This document shows positions 17,721 to 26,995 of a stretch of DNA of 64,000 nt, piece by piece. Below the pieces are notes generated by a model, which made no database searches, was not told the origin of the DNA, and was given only the letters and a program-made list of their open reading frames with translations. The DNA is from Thermoguttaceae bacterium (lineage in GTDB: Bacteria; Planctomycetota; Planctomycetia; Pirellulales; Thermoguttaceae). The position numbers and the translations under genes are program-made. Location: contig JAFQXE010000022.1 in NCBI GenBank assembly GCA_017407125.1, positions 1-64,000 on the forward strand, read 5' to 3'. Position 1 is the stretch's first letter. Each line of letters starts with the position of its first letter.

Positions 17721-18449
17721 TTAAAACGGCCAGTCCGCGCCGAGGGCGTCTTTTTGGATTTGAGTCAGTTCCCGACACCCTTTTTCCGCCAGGTTGAGCA
17801 GCTCGTTGAGCTGACTCCGGTCGAACAACGCGTGCTCGCCTGTTCCCTGAACCTCAATGAACTTGCCGGAACCCGTCATGGCGACGTTCATGTCGACTTC
17901 CGCCCGAACGTCTTCCTGATAGCACAAGTCCAACATCGGCTCAGAGTCAATCAGACCGACGCTCACTGCGGAAATGGAATCCTTAAGCGGATAAGACGCC
18001 AGGTCTGGAATTGTAGCCAAGGCGTCAATGAGAGCAATTGTCGCCCCGGTTATGGAAAGAGTTCTGGTTCCGCCGTCCGCCTGAAGGACGTCGCAATCCA
18101 GCGTTATCAGCCGAGGCCCCAAAGCGACCCGGTCAAGCGTTGCACGGAGCGAACGACCGATAAGACGCTGAATTTCGGCGCTGCGACCGTCTAAATGACC
18201 GTCGCGATCGCGCTTTTTCCGGGTTGGAGTACTGCCGGGAAGCATATTGTACTCAGCTGTAATCCAGCCCTTGCCTTCCTCTGGCTTAATCCAGCCCGGC
18301 AACTCCGTTGCTATACTGGCTGTACACAGGACTACCGTGTCCCCCGCGCTAATCAACACGCTGCCAGCTGACGTCTTCGTAAACCGGCGAATAACCTTCA
18401 CCGACCGAAGCTCGTCAACTTTTCTGTTATCTATACGCATGGATCGCAA
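17721..18449 (-). CDS. rph: ribonuclease PH
   Basis: 242 residues, the normal length. Family motifs include the early RPFTKTSAG-like segment, GWITAEYNMLPGST, RLIGRSLRA, TLDCDVLQADGGTRT and the phosphate-binding region. The enzyme trims tRNA 3' ends by phosphorolysis. The start may be Met4 (18440), since MRIDNRKVDELR is the typical beginning. lspA lies 52 bp upstream in the same direction. Confidence 0.95.
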   Translation of the reverse strand: MRSMRIDNRKVDELRSVKVIRRFTKTSAGSVLISAGDTVVLCTASIATELPGWIKPEEGKGWITAEYNMLPGSTPTRKKRDRDGHLDGRSAEIQRLIGRSLRATLDRVALGPRLITLDCDVLQADGGTRTLSITGATIALIDALATIPDLASYPLKDSISAVSVGLIDSEPMLDLCYQEDVRAEVDMNVAMTGSGKFIEVQGTGEHALFDRSQLNELLNLAEKGCRELTQIQKDALGADWPF

Positions 18450-18501
18450 ATTTGTTCAAAAAATAAACTATTATTTTTCTATAATTATTAAGTTGCCAAA
18501 C

Positions 18502-19173
18502 TTATTTTCCCGTATTCTCTGTATTTTGAACGTCTTGTTCAGCGGCGTTTGGGCTGGATTTTTCGTCTTCAAGCAGTTTTGGACAAAAAATCGTTGCAAT
18601 AAACAGCAAAGAAACGCCAACGACCAGCATGGAGTCCGCAATGTTGAAGTTGGGCCAAGGCCAGTCGCCGATCATGACCAGAATCCAGTCTCGAACGGCG
18701 TAAACCGGCTGACCGACTTCGTGCAGTTCGCCGGGATAGTTCCAAATCAAATGATGAAAACCCATCCGGTCGTACAGGTTGCCGAGAATTCCCGCCGTCA
18801 TCATACCGGCAATTACCGTAACGAATCTGGACTGAGCGCCGCGAAGCCACGTCAGCCACGCAATCAGAAACGCAATCGCCAAAAACGACATGACCGTAAA
18901 CAGCGGAATCATTCCCTGACCCATGCCGAACAGCGCGCCCTCGTTGAGGCTGGTTTGGAATCCGACAAGGTTGTCCGCCAGCCACCAGACAGACGTCATT
19001 TTGGACTCCGTTGGCGCGGTCGGAACGTATTCTCCCGGCATTCCCAGCTTGGAGAATACCAGCCATTTGGAATACAGATCCGCCGCCAGCCCGCCCGCCG
19101 CAACAGCGGCAAAAAGCGCGTATCTCGACAACGGAATCGGGGAGGGCGTCGGAACTTGTTTTTCGGAACTCAT
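18502..19173 (-). CDS. lspA: lipoprotein signal peptidase (SPase II)
   Basis: 223 residues from the ATG at 19173; a longer frame exists but its extra N-terminus is unlike the family. Four TM segments are visible. The catalytic aspartates are Asp135 in GILGNLYDR and Asp180 in NFNIADSMLVVG. The stretch between them is longer than in E. coli LspA (about 45 against 22 residues) and may be a periplasmic insertion. A charged C-terminal tail follows the last TM. It cleaves lipoprotein signal peptides at the inner membrane. Confidence 0.93.
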   Translation of the reverse strand: MSSEKQVPTPSPIPLSRYALFAAVAAGGLAADLYSKWLVFSKLGMPGEYVPTAPTESKMTSVWWLADNLVGFQTSLNEGALFGMGQGMIPLFTVMSFLAIAFLIAWLTWLRGAQSRFVTVIAGMMTAGILGNLYDRMGFHHLIWNYPGELHEVGQPVYAVRDWILVMIGDWPWPNFNIADSMLVVGVSLLFIATIFCPKLLEDEKSSPNAAEQDVQNTENTGK

Positions 19174-19393
19174 ATATAATACAGCGAAATATCTCGGTTC
19201 GTTTAATTCAAACTTTTGTGTATTATACACCATATCGAAATCGTATGCAATAGCGTTTTCGGAGAAATGCCGACAAAATGACGTCTGCAATTTGAAAACA
19301 GATTTATCCTCCTATTGATTCTTTTCGACGTCTTTGTATAATGCAATAGACCGATCAGAAAAATGTAATTCTATTAAAAGAATCGAGGCTGCC

Positions 19394-19918
19394 ATGGATG
19401 CACAACCCAATTCCCCTGTTCCAACAAAGTTTTCCTATAAAGTCAACGACCAGCTGTACGCGTCTGAATACCCGATTATGATCTACGACGTCGATTCCAG
19501 CGAAAAGCTGGCGGCGATGATCAAGTTTGGGATTACCGACTTCGTTGACCTGACAGAGCCGGGAGAACTGCATCCGTACGAGCAGTTTCTGCCAAAAGAC
19601 GTTCGTCATTGGTCGTTTCCGATTCGCGATATGAACCCCCCGCCGAGTCCGGAATACATGGACAAAATTCTCACCAGGATTAACGAATTACTGGCAGAAG
19701 GGCGCGTCGTTTGCGTCCACTGCTGGGGCGGAATGGGGCGCACCGGCTCGGTTATTACCTGCTGGCTGGGTAAAACGAACAACTGGGACTTCGCCCAAAC
19801 CCGCAAATATCAGCTGCAGCTCTGGAGAACGAACCCCAAATCCCAAAGGACGCCGCAGTTAATGAACGAAACTCAAGTTGAATTTCTGCGTCAATACCTG
19901 GACGGTAAAAACGATTAG
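19394..19918 (+). CDS. dual-specificity / tyrosine phosphatase-like protein
   Basis: 174 residues from the ATG at 19394. The CX5R active site is HCWGGMGRTGSV, with nucleophile Cys110 and Arg116. The general acid could be Asp79 in FPIRDMNPP. It is cytoplasmic and belongs to the cysteine phosphatases; its substrate is unknown. Divergent from lspA. Confidence 0.88.
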   Translation: MDAQPNSPVPTKFSYKVNDQLYASEYPIMIYDVDSSEKLAAMIKFGITDFVDLTEPGELHPYEQFLPKDVRHWSFPIRDMNPPPSPEYMDKILTRINELLAEGRVVCVHCWGGMGRTGSVITCWLGKTNNWDFAQTRKYQLQLWRTNPKSQRTPQLMNETQVEFLRQYLDGKND

Positions 19919-19960
19919 CAAGAATGCGTTCTTTTTTGGTAGCACGAAAGTTAAAAAATG

Positions 19961-20270
19961 AACGCAGAGACCGCAGAAAATCCGCAGAATACGCAGAGAC
20001 GGGCTGGGAATGTGGCGACGACGCTAACTACGTTAGCTACGCCACCGACAAGGTCGGTTCCTGATTGTAAGTGGGTATTGCCAAAACCAGCTTTTTCGGA
20101 GGCAAAACCTCATCCTCTCGCCCGTGCGGCTTCGCACATTCCCGTCCGTTTTTTTTATAATTTTGAAAATCGCAAGCGGACATCGTGTCATAGCCTGATA
20201 ATCAGGCGTAGATGACACATGTCTGCTTGCTTCTGCGTTGTCTGCGAAGAGTCTGCGTCCTCTGCGTTCT
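19961..20270. repeat. stem-loop cassette with inverted CGCAGA arrays at both ends
   Basis: Left array (ACGCAGAGA, CCGCAGAAAA, TCCGCAGAAT, ACGCAGAGA) at 19961-20000 faces the complementary right array (TCTGCGTTG, TCTGCGAAGA, TCTGCGTCC, TCTGCGTTC) at 20231-20270. Inside are two good hairpins, 20012-20045 (GTGGCG/CGCCAC with GCTAAC/GTTAGC) and 20185-20218 (GTGTCAT/ATGACAC with GCCTGAT/ATCAGGC). It fills the convergent gap 19919-20314 and holds no credible gene. Confidence 0.75.
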
Positions 20271-20314
20271 AAATAAAAAGACATATTATCGCAATCCAAG
20301 TTCGATTACACTCA

Positions 20315-21115
20315 TTAGCAGCCGCTCTGCAGCGCTGTTACCAGAATATGAACCGCCGTGATAAAGTTGAGCGTTAGAATCAGAGGGATAAAGACCTTTT
20401 CTGGAATGAGCAGGAACAAGCGCCGCCCGATGATCGCGCCCAACGCCAAGCCCGGCAGGAAAATCAGCGTCAGCCAGAACGTTGTCGGGGTGATAATCTG
20501 CGCCTGAACCGCGTCGAATCCCATTTGAGTTTTAATCGCCGTAGCGGCAATGAGCAGCGGGATTTTCGTCGTGTTCATGCACAGCGTAAAAACGGACGAC
20601 GTCCCCATAAACTTCTGTTTATCCAAATCTTGCGAGGCGAAAAATGCGGAAACAACCGGCCCCGCCGCGTTGCCCAGCATGGTCGTCAGCCCCGCCATGA
20701 TGCCGCAGAACCAGCCGAAAATGCGCGTTCTGGAAATCGCCGTCCAGCCGAACCGTTTTCGAGCGAATTCAAACAGCAAAATACTCACCGCCAAAACGCC
20801 GACGGTCAGCTTGAACTGCGAGTTCTCCATGACGCACAACACGCCCATTCCCAAGACCAGCCCAACGCCCAGCGGCGGGAAGATTTTGCGGAGAATTCCC
20901 CGCTGACGGTTTCGACCGTAATACCAGCAAGCCGCCAGGTCGCCGATTATCAGCAACGGCACAACCGCCCCGGACGCAAACATCTCATGTCCAGTAAAGG
21001 TTGAAATCATCAACAGCGACCCGAACATGCCCAGCCCGGGAACGCCTGTTTTGGCGATTCCCAGCAGCATGGCGGCTATTGATCCCAGCAGAATTATCGT
21101 AAACGTCAACTCCAT
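20315..21115 (-). CDS. TauE/SafE family transporter
   Basis: 266 residues with about eight hydrophobic segments. GIAKTGVPGLGMFG near the start and GMAGLTTMLGNAAGPVVSAFF in the second half are the two family repeats. Members export or take up sulfite, sulfonates or small organic acids. No sulfur-metabolism gene is beside it, so the substrate is open. Confidence 0.85.
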   Translation of the reverse strand: MELTFTIILLGSIAAMLLGIAKTGVPGLGMFGSLLMISTFTGHEMFASGAVVPLLIIGDLAACWYYGRNRQRGILRKIFPPLGVGLVLGMGVLCVMENSQFKLTVGVLAVSILLFEFARKRFGWTAISRTRIFGWFCGIMAGLTTMLGNAAGPVVSAFFASQDLDKQKFMGTSSVFTLCMNTTKIPLLIAATAIKTQMGFDAVQAQIITPTTFWLTLIFLPGLALGAIIGRRLFLLIPEKVFIPLILTLNFITAVHILVTALQSGC

Positions 21116-21299
21116 TTTTAATACTTGTCAATACATCATAATCTCAATTTCAAATTTGGCAACGGGGGCAGGGCAGGGGAACGCTTAAGAACAAATCTCC
21201 ATTCCTCTTTCCCCTTATTCCATCTTTTCGCGGCTCGCAACCGCTATTAGATATCCTTATATATATTGTCCCTTACCAGTCCAAAGTCTTCCCAAAATC

Positions 21300-21504
21300 C
21301 GGTGCTTAGAAAAATTTTGAAAATTTAATAGTTATCGAAAAATAATTGTTAATCTTTCCGAACTATTTTTCAAACCGTGCGTACTGATACTAGAACGAGC
21401 GATCGGACAGGTTGATTCCGAGAGATCATTCAAGAATCAAGGATGTGTTTTTTTAAGTTAATCGTTTGGTTTTACCAACCCTACCAATACAGGAGACAGA
21501 CATC
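21300..21504 (+). promoter_or_regulatory. duplicated upstream region of the Pro-rich genes, copy 1
   Basis: An AT-rich stretch containing TTATCGAAAAATAATTGTTA is closely matched at 21990-22040. Just before the start, AATCGTTTGGTT and CCAATACAGGAGACAGACAT recur at 22126-22169. The conserved AGGAGA is the ribosome-binding site. The remaining 21116-21300 shows no gene. Confidence 0.65.
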
Positions 21505-21897
21505 ATGAAAAAGTTTTTCGCAGCAATCGTTATGGTTTGCCTGATCGGCGCTTTTAGCAACCAGGCAATGGCGCAAGGTCCTCATCGCGACAACGGCCGT
21601 CCCGGACAGGCCCCCGCGGCAGTCCATCAACCCGCGCCGGCTCAAGGTCATCACGTTAACCCCGCTCCGGCTCCGCGTCCTGCCGCTCAACCGGCTCCGC
21701 GACACGCTCAACCGGCTCCGCCGCCCCCAGCCCCGCGACACGCCAAGCCGGCTCCGCCGCCCCCGGCCCCGCATCACGCCCGACCGCTTCCCCCCCCGGA
21801 ACCAGTCCCCCCAGCCCCGCGACCTGCAGTAGACTATCGACCTGACGGTGGCCTTTACATCGGCATCGGCCCCATTGGGATTCGCATTCCCCTGTAA
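21505..21897 (+). CDS. small Pro/His-rich secreted protein, family copy 2
   Basis: 130 residues from the ATG at 21505, which follows AGGAGACAGACATC. The signal peptide ends at AMAQ. The mature part is built from APAPRPAAQPAPRHAQPAPP-like repeats rich in Pro, Ala and His and ends with LYIGIGPIGIRIPL. The similar leader, low-complexity body and hydrophobic end are shared with two neighbours. His-rich repeats could bind metal, but this is speculative. Confidence 0.8.
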   Translation: MKKFFAAIVMVCLIGAFSNQAMAQGPHRDNGRPGQAPAAVHQPAPAQGHHVNPAPAPRPAAQPAPRHAQPAPPPPAPRHAKPAPPPPAPHHARPLPPPEPVPPAPRPAVDYRPDGGLYIGIGPIGIRIPL

Positions 21898-21928
21898 ACT
21901 GACCTGACCGGGAGTTCGGATGAAAACG

Positions 21929-21960
21929 CGGCGACGCAATAAAATGCGCCGCCGTTGTTT
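21929..21960 (+). terminator. terminator of Pro-rich gene copy 2
   Basis: CGGCGACGCA and TGCGCCGCCG pair with one mismatch around ATAAAA, followed by TTGTTTTT. Practically the same sequence ends copy 3. Confidence 0.8.
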
Positions 21961-22169
21961 TTGGCGACGGTAAACGAATTTCTACACTTAGAAAAAATTG
22001 GAAATTTTAATAATTATCGAAAAATAATTGTTAATCTCTCGAACCTGCTTCCAATCTTTGCGTAATGGTAATAAAATGAGCGATCATTCAAGGAAAAACG
22101 TTAAGTTTGATTTTTGTTTAACTTAATCGTTTGGTTCACCCAGCCTAACCAATACAGGAGACAGACATT

Positions 22170-22463
22170 ATGAAGAAGTTTTTGGCAGCAATGATCATGG
22201 TTTGCCTTATCGGCGCTTTTTGCAGCATGGCAATGGCGCAAGACGCTAGCGGTCATCCCGGACCGGCTCCCGCTGCAGTTAATCAACCCGCTCCCGCTCC
22301 AGGTTATGCTCAACCGACTCCGCCCCAAGCCCCGCGTTACGTCCAACGACCTCAACGTCAGCGACGAGGATTGGCTCGTCGAGTTAGAGTTGGCGTTTCC
22401 GTCGGACGAGGAGTTGGTATTGGCGTCGGCGTCGGACCCGTTGGAATTCACATTCCCCTGTAA
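22170..22463 (+). CDS. small secreted protein, family copy 3
   Basis: 97 residues with a signal peptide ending AMAQ, a shorter Pro-rich middle, an Arg-rich segment (QRPQRQRRGLARRVRVG) and the hydrophobic end VGVGPVGIHIPL. It is a tandem duplicate of the gene at 21505, including upstream region, ribosome-binding site and terminator. The body has changed while both ends are conserved. Confidence 0.8.
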   Translation: MKKFLAAMIMVCLIGAFCSMAMAQDASGHPGPAPAAVNQPAPAPGYAQPTPPQAPRYVQRPQRQRRGLARRVRVGVSVGRGVGIGVGVGPVGIHIPL

Positions 22464-22521
22464 ATTGACCTGACGATTATATCTGTACTGAAATACACAG
22501 GCGATAGTACGGATGAACACG

Positions 22522-22556
22522 CGGCGACGCAATAAAATGCGCCGCCGTTGTTGTTT
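22522..22556 (+). terminator. terminator of Pro-rich gene copy 3
   Basis: Same hairpin as at 21929-21954 (CGGCGACGCA, ATAAAA, TGCGCCGCCG), followed by TTGTTGTTTC. Confidence 0.8.
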
Positions 22557-22606
22557 CTTGGAAGTATCTCATTTTTCCGTTCCTGGCTCGTCAATCGCTT
22601 TGCGAA

Positions 22607-22640
22607 TAATTGCTAATTGCTCATTGATAATTGCTAATTT
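22607..22640. repeat. AATTGCT-type 7-bp array
   Basis: Units AATTGCT, AATTGCT, CATTGAT, AATTGCT. The same kind of array occurs at 45374-45409. It is the only notable structure in the 22464-22786 gap besides the terminator. Confidence 0.8.
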
Positions 22641-22786
22641 TCTCCCCCCTATTCCATTCTTCTAACGAAAGCGCTAAGATAGAGGTTAAAGACGGAATGT
22701 TACGAGTTAAGGACGCCATGCGTTCCTTCAACTGTTTTTTAACAGAGTTATCAATAATCGAGTTACGTTCAGATTAGGGCGCTAAA

Positions 22787-23173
22787 ATGGTATTTGAAAG
22801 ACGAGAAATTTTAGAAGAAATAATGCGCATTAGAAAGCGTTATTGTAAAATTGTCAGTTTTTTTCATGATGGAAGAATGAAAAAAAGGTTTTCATTCGAT
22901 CCAGCTACGCCTAAAAAGGACGTCTTGTTTTGTTTTAGGAGAGTGTTTTATATTGATGACAATCCTTATAAAGAGTTTGAAGACTTTGATTGGAGGTTAA
23001 AAAAACAATTTGAACAACGCTGTCGTGAATTAGACGTTTATGTAGAGCGTGAAGAAGAGTTTGACATTTTACCGGTCGATGCTCCAGATGAAATTATTCA
23101 AATGGCAAAAGTATTAGACGAACAGTTTATGGCGGCAGGTTTTGGACATTGGTTCAAAAATTTCAATGAGTAA
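22787..23173 (+). CDS. unknown small charged protein
   Basis: 128 residues, no signal peptide or TM. It is rich in Phe, Arg, Lys, Asp and Glu and is probably a soluble alpha/beta or helical protein (EEIMRIRKRYCKIVSFFHDG; later WRLKKQFEQRCRELDVYVER). The coding sequence is clearly AT-richer than the large gene that follows, suggesting a recent arrival. I do not recognise the family. Confidence 0.55.
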   Translation: MVFERREILEEIMRIRKRYCKIVSFFHDGRMKKRFSFDPATPKKDVLFCFRRVFYIDDNPYKEFEDFDWRLKKQFEQRCRELDVYVEREEEFDILPVDAPDEIIQMAKVLDEQFMAAGFGHWFKNFNE

Positions 23174-23231
23174 TTAATACAGTTAGTTTAGAAAAACAAC
23201 GCATTTTCCCTTTAATATCTAATAATCAAAA

Positions 23232-26200
23232 ATGAAACGAACATTATTCTGGATCCTGTTATTTGCTGTCTGTTGTAACGCGGCGGTCGCGTGGGCGCAG
23301 ACGAAGCGCGAGCGGCTGGAAGGGCTGGTCTACGAAGTTGAGGACTGGTCGGAGCCGAAAGACGCGATGAAGCTCAATCAGCCTGGCGCGTCCAACTGGC
23401 AGATTTGGACGAAGGAAGACGACGTGATTCATAAACGGTCCAACGGCGCGTCTGTTACAACGCCCACTTTGCCGATGGGGGCAGACCGGGAAAAGCCGGA
23501 AGACGGCGCGCCGGTTCTCCATACGAAAATTACCGGCATTCCCGCGGGACGGTATCGGGTGTTCATGAACGGGACGAATCGTCCGCTGGCGCTGTCGTTT
23601 GACGGCGGGAAGACGTGGACGAAATCCAACATCCACGGCGAGAACGATTTTGGAATCTACGACATTTCCGACGGCGTTTTTGAACTCTGGGTCGACGACC
23701 GGTACGCGACCGAAATCAAAGGCTGGGCGTACTACGACTACATCCGCTTTGTCCCGACAACAGAAGAAGTAACAATCGACAACCTGCAGCTGTATTACAT
23801 CGACAGCGATTCTCCGTTTAATCCGGATTTCGGGAAAGTTTTGCCCGGCGATTACATTCAGATTTCCTGGACGACCAACGTCCCGACGCCTCCGGCTGAA
23901 GTTACGTTTATTCCAAAGGAAGGGGACGAAAAAACAAAGCCAAAAACGATTGTAGAATCGGATTCCGGACTGCGAAATCACGTTGTCGTCTGCCCGTGGG
24001 GCGCTTACGAAAAAGCGATTGTAACGCTGCCGATGAACCGTTCCGGGAAGACGATTTCAAAGACTGTCCCGTTGTCGTCGCAGGGAGTTTCAGAAGCGGC
24101 TAAAATGGTCAAAACGTCTATTGATCTGTACGTTTCCGAGCCGACTGGATTCGCCCGTCAAAACTGGCCTGTTACGTCCGGCGTTCCGCTGGCGAAAGGC
24201 GTACTGTATTACGATGGATGGGAAGGGGACTTGATAATTCGTCTGAAAAATCCGGAGGGGAAAAAGATAAAAGCGCAGTTTACTCCTGTTGCTTGGTGGC
24301 AGGACGGTTCTGTTCAGTGGCTTGTCGTCGATTTTCGAGCTGATACGGACGCTCAAAAGCCAACGAAATACACGCTGGAAATTTTTGAGGAAGATGAGAT
24401 CGAAGACGATGTTCTCCCCATGGACGGCAGCAGTTGCGGAGAGTTTTTTGGTCCCTTTGAATCGGAGATTGTTCTGGCGGATGGTCGAAAACTGTATGCG
24501 CCCCATGAAGGGTATAGTCAGGTTATCAGCAGCAAAGACGTTCGCGTTACAACCCGTCTGGAAGGAAACTATATCGAAGCGGAGAACATGGATCAGGCGG
24601 AAGAGAAAGCCCTGGAATTAGCAAGAAACGCGGTCAAGCCGGGATTTGTCTGGCGCATGGAAATGACCGACTATTTCGATGAAGATCAGGACGTAGATTT
24701 GAGGAGAACCCAATGGACGATCGGGAACAATCAGCTGGATAAACCGTTTACGCTGATTCGTTCCGCGTCCGTTTTCGATATGTCCGTTATATGTGACGAC
24801 GAATACTCGTGTCAGATTCTGCAGGACGAACTCAACCACGCCTCGGTCGAAATCAACGGCAAAAAGCAGGAGACTGATCGGTTTGACGGCTATCTGGAAC
24901 TGTCCGACGGCGCGGTTCTGTTTAGAAATTTCTGGCAGACATGGCCTAAAGGTCTTTCGGTCAGAAAGACGCCAATTCAGCCGCCCGGGATAGACGGCGG
25001 ATTCTTTAATATTACAGACGATCTGTCAGAGGCGCCGGAATCGCATAATGGCGCTTCGCAAGACAGTCGTTTTAAATTGGATCTGGTTTATGAGATTTTG
25101 CCGCCGCTGCCTGACGGGTACAGCGACGATCCGAAGAAAAACGAGCGTGACAATCTGATTCAAAATTACTTTTGGCTTAAAGACAACTGCTATCAGTTCA
25201 AGCGAGGAATGGAAATTACCGTTGAATTCTGGCAGGCGTCGAAAGAGCGGATGAAAAACGACAAACATCTCCGGGAGCATCTTCAAAACCCGATTTTTGC
25301 CGCGTGTTCGCCGGAATACTATTGTTCTGTTGGCGTTTTCCCGCCGGTCAGCCCGGCTGTCAAAGGCGAGTTCGACAGCTACGAACAGGCGTTTCGGACG
25401 TCGTTTGAGAACCTCGAAAAGGGGCGTCGGGAACGCGGCGAGTACGGCTGGATGAGCTTTGGGGACTGGTTTGGCGAACGGGTCAACAACTGGGGCAACA
25501 ACGAGTACGACCTGTCGTATACGTGCGCCATGCATTTCGCTCGAACAGGCGATGTAACAATTCTCAATCGCGGAATCGAAATGGCTCAGCATTACATGAC
25601 GGTCGATTTCCAGAAGTACCCGGTCAATCCCAACGCCAGAGAACGCATGTATCTGCATACCTTTGGGCACGTCAACGGATTTTTCACCCCGGACGACCCG
25701 CGTCTGGAAGGCTTGACCGGGCAGGCGAGTCAGGTTCCGCACTGGTTCAGAGCGGAAACCGACAACGGCGGCGGACACGATTTTCAGCCGGGCAATTTCT
25801 ATATTGGCGCTCTGACGGGAGACGCAGAGCTGCTATCCAAGGCGAATACCGCTTGTTTCGCTCAGGCGAAATGGTACACGCCGAAGTTCAGTTTCGGCAT
25901 AGAGCGCGGGGCTGGCTGGCCGCTGACCAACGCCGTCTATGCGTATCGGTTTACCAACAATCCGTATTATCTCAACGCGGCGCGAATCTATTTCGAGACG
26001 ATTCAAAGCAAACAGAACCCGGAAACCGGCTGTTTCGACCTGGCGCAGGATCAGACGGAATGCGACTGCCCGGACAAGAGGGAACATCGCGGCGGGAAAG
26101 CGTTTGCCGTCGGGGTTCTGCTGCACGGCTTGGCGCGGTATTACGAAACGGAGCCTGACCCGGAGCGCAAAGAGCAGATTAAAACCGTTTTGGTTCGCTG

Positions 26201-26504
26201 CGCCGACTGGCTTCTGGACTATTCCTGGAACGAGGAGAAACAGGGGTTCCGTTACAAAACCGGGTGCCCGAAATACGCGGATTCCGGCTGGTACTCGATT
26301 CTCGTCGCGGAAGGGCTGGCGTACGCGTCGGAAATCAGCGGCAATCCCCGCTATCGGGAGTTCCTGGTCCGAACGTTAGGGGAACCGATTAAAGCCGTCT
26401 CCGGAACCGGGAAAGCGTCCGGGAAAGACTTTTCCCAAAAGCACCGCCAGACGCCGCACGCCCTGTACTGGCTGAAAAAGCACGGGGTAACGGAGTTGGA
26501 GTAG
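23232..26504 (+). CDS. secreted exo-rhamnogalacturonan-lyase-like enzyme
   Basis: 1090 residues with a signal peptide ending at AWAQ (about 23). Residues 30-180 form a beta-rich domain. About 300-600 contains GVPLAKGVLYY and WWQDGSVQWLVVDF, the pattern of the N-terminal RIFT-barrel of PcRGLX-like lyases (PL26). About 700-1090 is an alpha/alpha toroid (HFARTGDVTILNRG, YIGALTGDAELL, YYLNAARIYF, GIERGAGWPLTNAVYAYRF). PL26 enzymes remove unsaturated disaccharide units from rhamnogalacturonan; this protein is longer and divergent, so activity on another uronic-acid polymer is possible. Transcribed alone, ahead of a repeat block. Confidence 0.65.
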   Translation: MKRTLFWILLFAVCCNAAVAWAQTKRERLEGLVYEVEDWSEPKDAMKLNQPGASNWQIWTKEDDVIHKRSNGASVTTPTLPMGADREKPEDGAPVLHTKITGIPAGRYRVFMNGTNRPLALSFDGGKTWTKSNIHGENDFGIYDISDGVFELWVDDRYATEIKGWAYYDYIRFVPTTEEVTIDNLQLYYIDSDSPFNPDFGKVLPGDYIQISWTTNVPTPPAEVTFIPKEGDEKTKPKTIVESDSGLRNHVVVCPWGAYEKAIVTLPMNRSGKTISKTVPLSSQGVSEAAKMVKTSIDLYVSEPTGFARQNWPVTSGVPLAKGVLYYDGWEGDLIIRLKNPEGKKIKAQFTPVAWWQDGSVQWLVVDFRADTDAQKPTKYTLEIFEEDEIEDDVLPMDGSSCGEFFGPFESEIVLADGRKLYAPHEGYSQVISSKDVRVTTRLEGNYIEAENMDQAEEKALELARNAVKPGFVWRMEMTDYFDEDQDVDLRRTQWTIGNNQLDKPFTLIRSASVFDMSVICDDEYSCQILQDELNHASVEINGKKQETDRFDGYLELSDGAVLFRNFWQTWPKGLSVRKTPIQPPGIDGGFFNITDDLSEAPESHNGASQDSRFKLDLVYEILPPLPDGYSDDPKKNERDNLIQNYFWLKDNCYQFKRGMEITVEFWQASKERMKNDKHLREHLQNPIFAACSPEYYCSVGVFPPVSPAVKGEFDSYEQAFRTSFENLEKGRRERGEYGWMSFGDWFGERVNNWGNNEYDLSYTCAMHFARTGDVTILNRGIEMAQHYMTVDFQKYPVNPNARERMYLHTFGHVNGFFTPDDPRLEGLTGQASQVPHWFRAETDNGGGHDFQPGNFYIGALTGDAELLSKANTACFAQAKWYTPKFSFGIERGAGWPLTNAVYAYRFTNNPYYLNAARIYFETIQSKQNPETGCFDLAQDQTECDCPDKREHRGGKAFAVGVLLHGLARYYETEPDPERKEQIKTVLVRCADWLLDYSWNEEKQGFRYKTGCPKYADSGWYSILVAEGLAYASEISGNPRYREFLVRTLGEPIKAVSGTGKASGKDFSQKHRQTPHALYWLKKHGVTELE

Positions 26505-26518
26505 TACGAAGATTGGAA

Positions 26519-26595
26519 TGAAAGGCGGTAATGAAGCGAGTGTAACGAGCGGAATTACGCAGTTCGCCGAAGGCGAACAAAGAAAAACGCTCGAA
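26519..26595. repeat. TGAAAGGCGGTAA module
   Basis: Begins TGAAAGGCGGTAATGAAGCG and continues with GGAATTACGC and TTCGCCGAAGGCGAA. It matches the left end of the element at 45995-46110 and directly precedes the 240-bp repeat. Confidence 0.7.
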
Positions 26596-26836
26596 GGGTG
26601 AAATACCGTATTGCGTAAGCCGGACAAGCGCTCGGATGGCGCCCGCCCTCGGGCGCCAACTTGACGGCATTGCCGTCTAGCTTAAATTTCCTTCGGCGGC
26701 TGAGACAGCCGCGATCCAGCGGGTCGGAGCGTTTTTTCTACGAAAGAGTTTATTCTAGTACCGACAAGGCGCCCGAGGGCGGGCGCCATCCGTGAAGGTT
26801 TTTCGCTTCGTCGATTTGGTATGCACGCTTCTCGAT
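26596..26836 (+). repeat. ~240-bp dispersed element, copy 1
   Basis: Starts GGGTGAAATACCG, has two GGCGCCCGAGGGCGGGCGCC-type palindromes and the module GGCGGCTGAGACAGCCGCG, and ends GGTATGCACGCTTCTCG. The reverse complement of 38228-38464 aligns with it from end to end by eye; a shorter diverged copy is at 42069-42209. The rest of the 26505-26995 gap is AT-rich with a TATAAT near 26926. Confidence 0.85.
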
Positions 26837-26995
26837 GTCTTATGTAAATCATCTATTTTACCATCTTTTCTATTCTTTTTTCAAGAAATTTTTCTTTTAG
26901 CGCCGTCAGATTGAAAAATCTCGTGTATAATATATATTAATATAAAGTCGTTTATAATCCCCGTTTCCTGATTTTTCCTTTTTGGAGAAAACGAA

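Noticed and set aside
19958..20215. Small open frame within the CGCAGA stem-loop cassette
   Set aside because: It consists of repeat sequence, with no ribosome-binding site or recognisable protein.
26389..26670. Small open frames in the 240-bp elements with similar peptides (RPRAGAIR)
   Set aside because: The peptide similarity follows from the shared repeat DNA; frames are not kept intact between copies.
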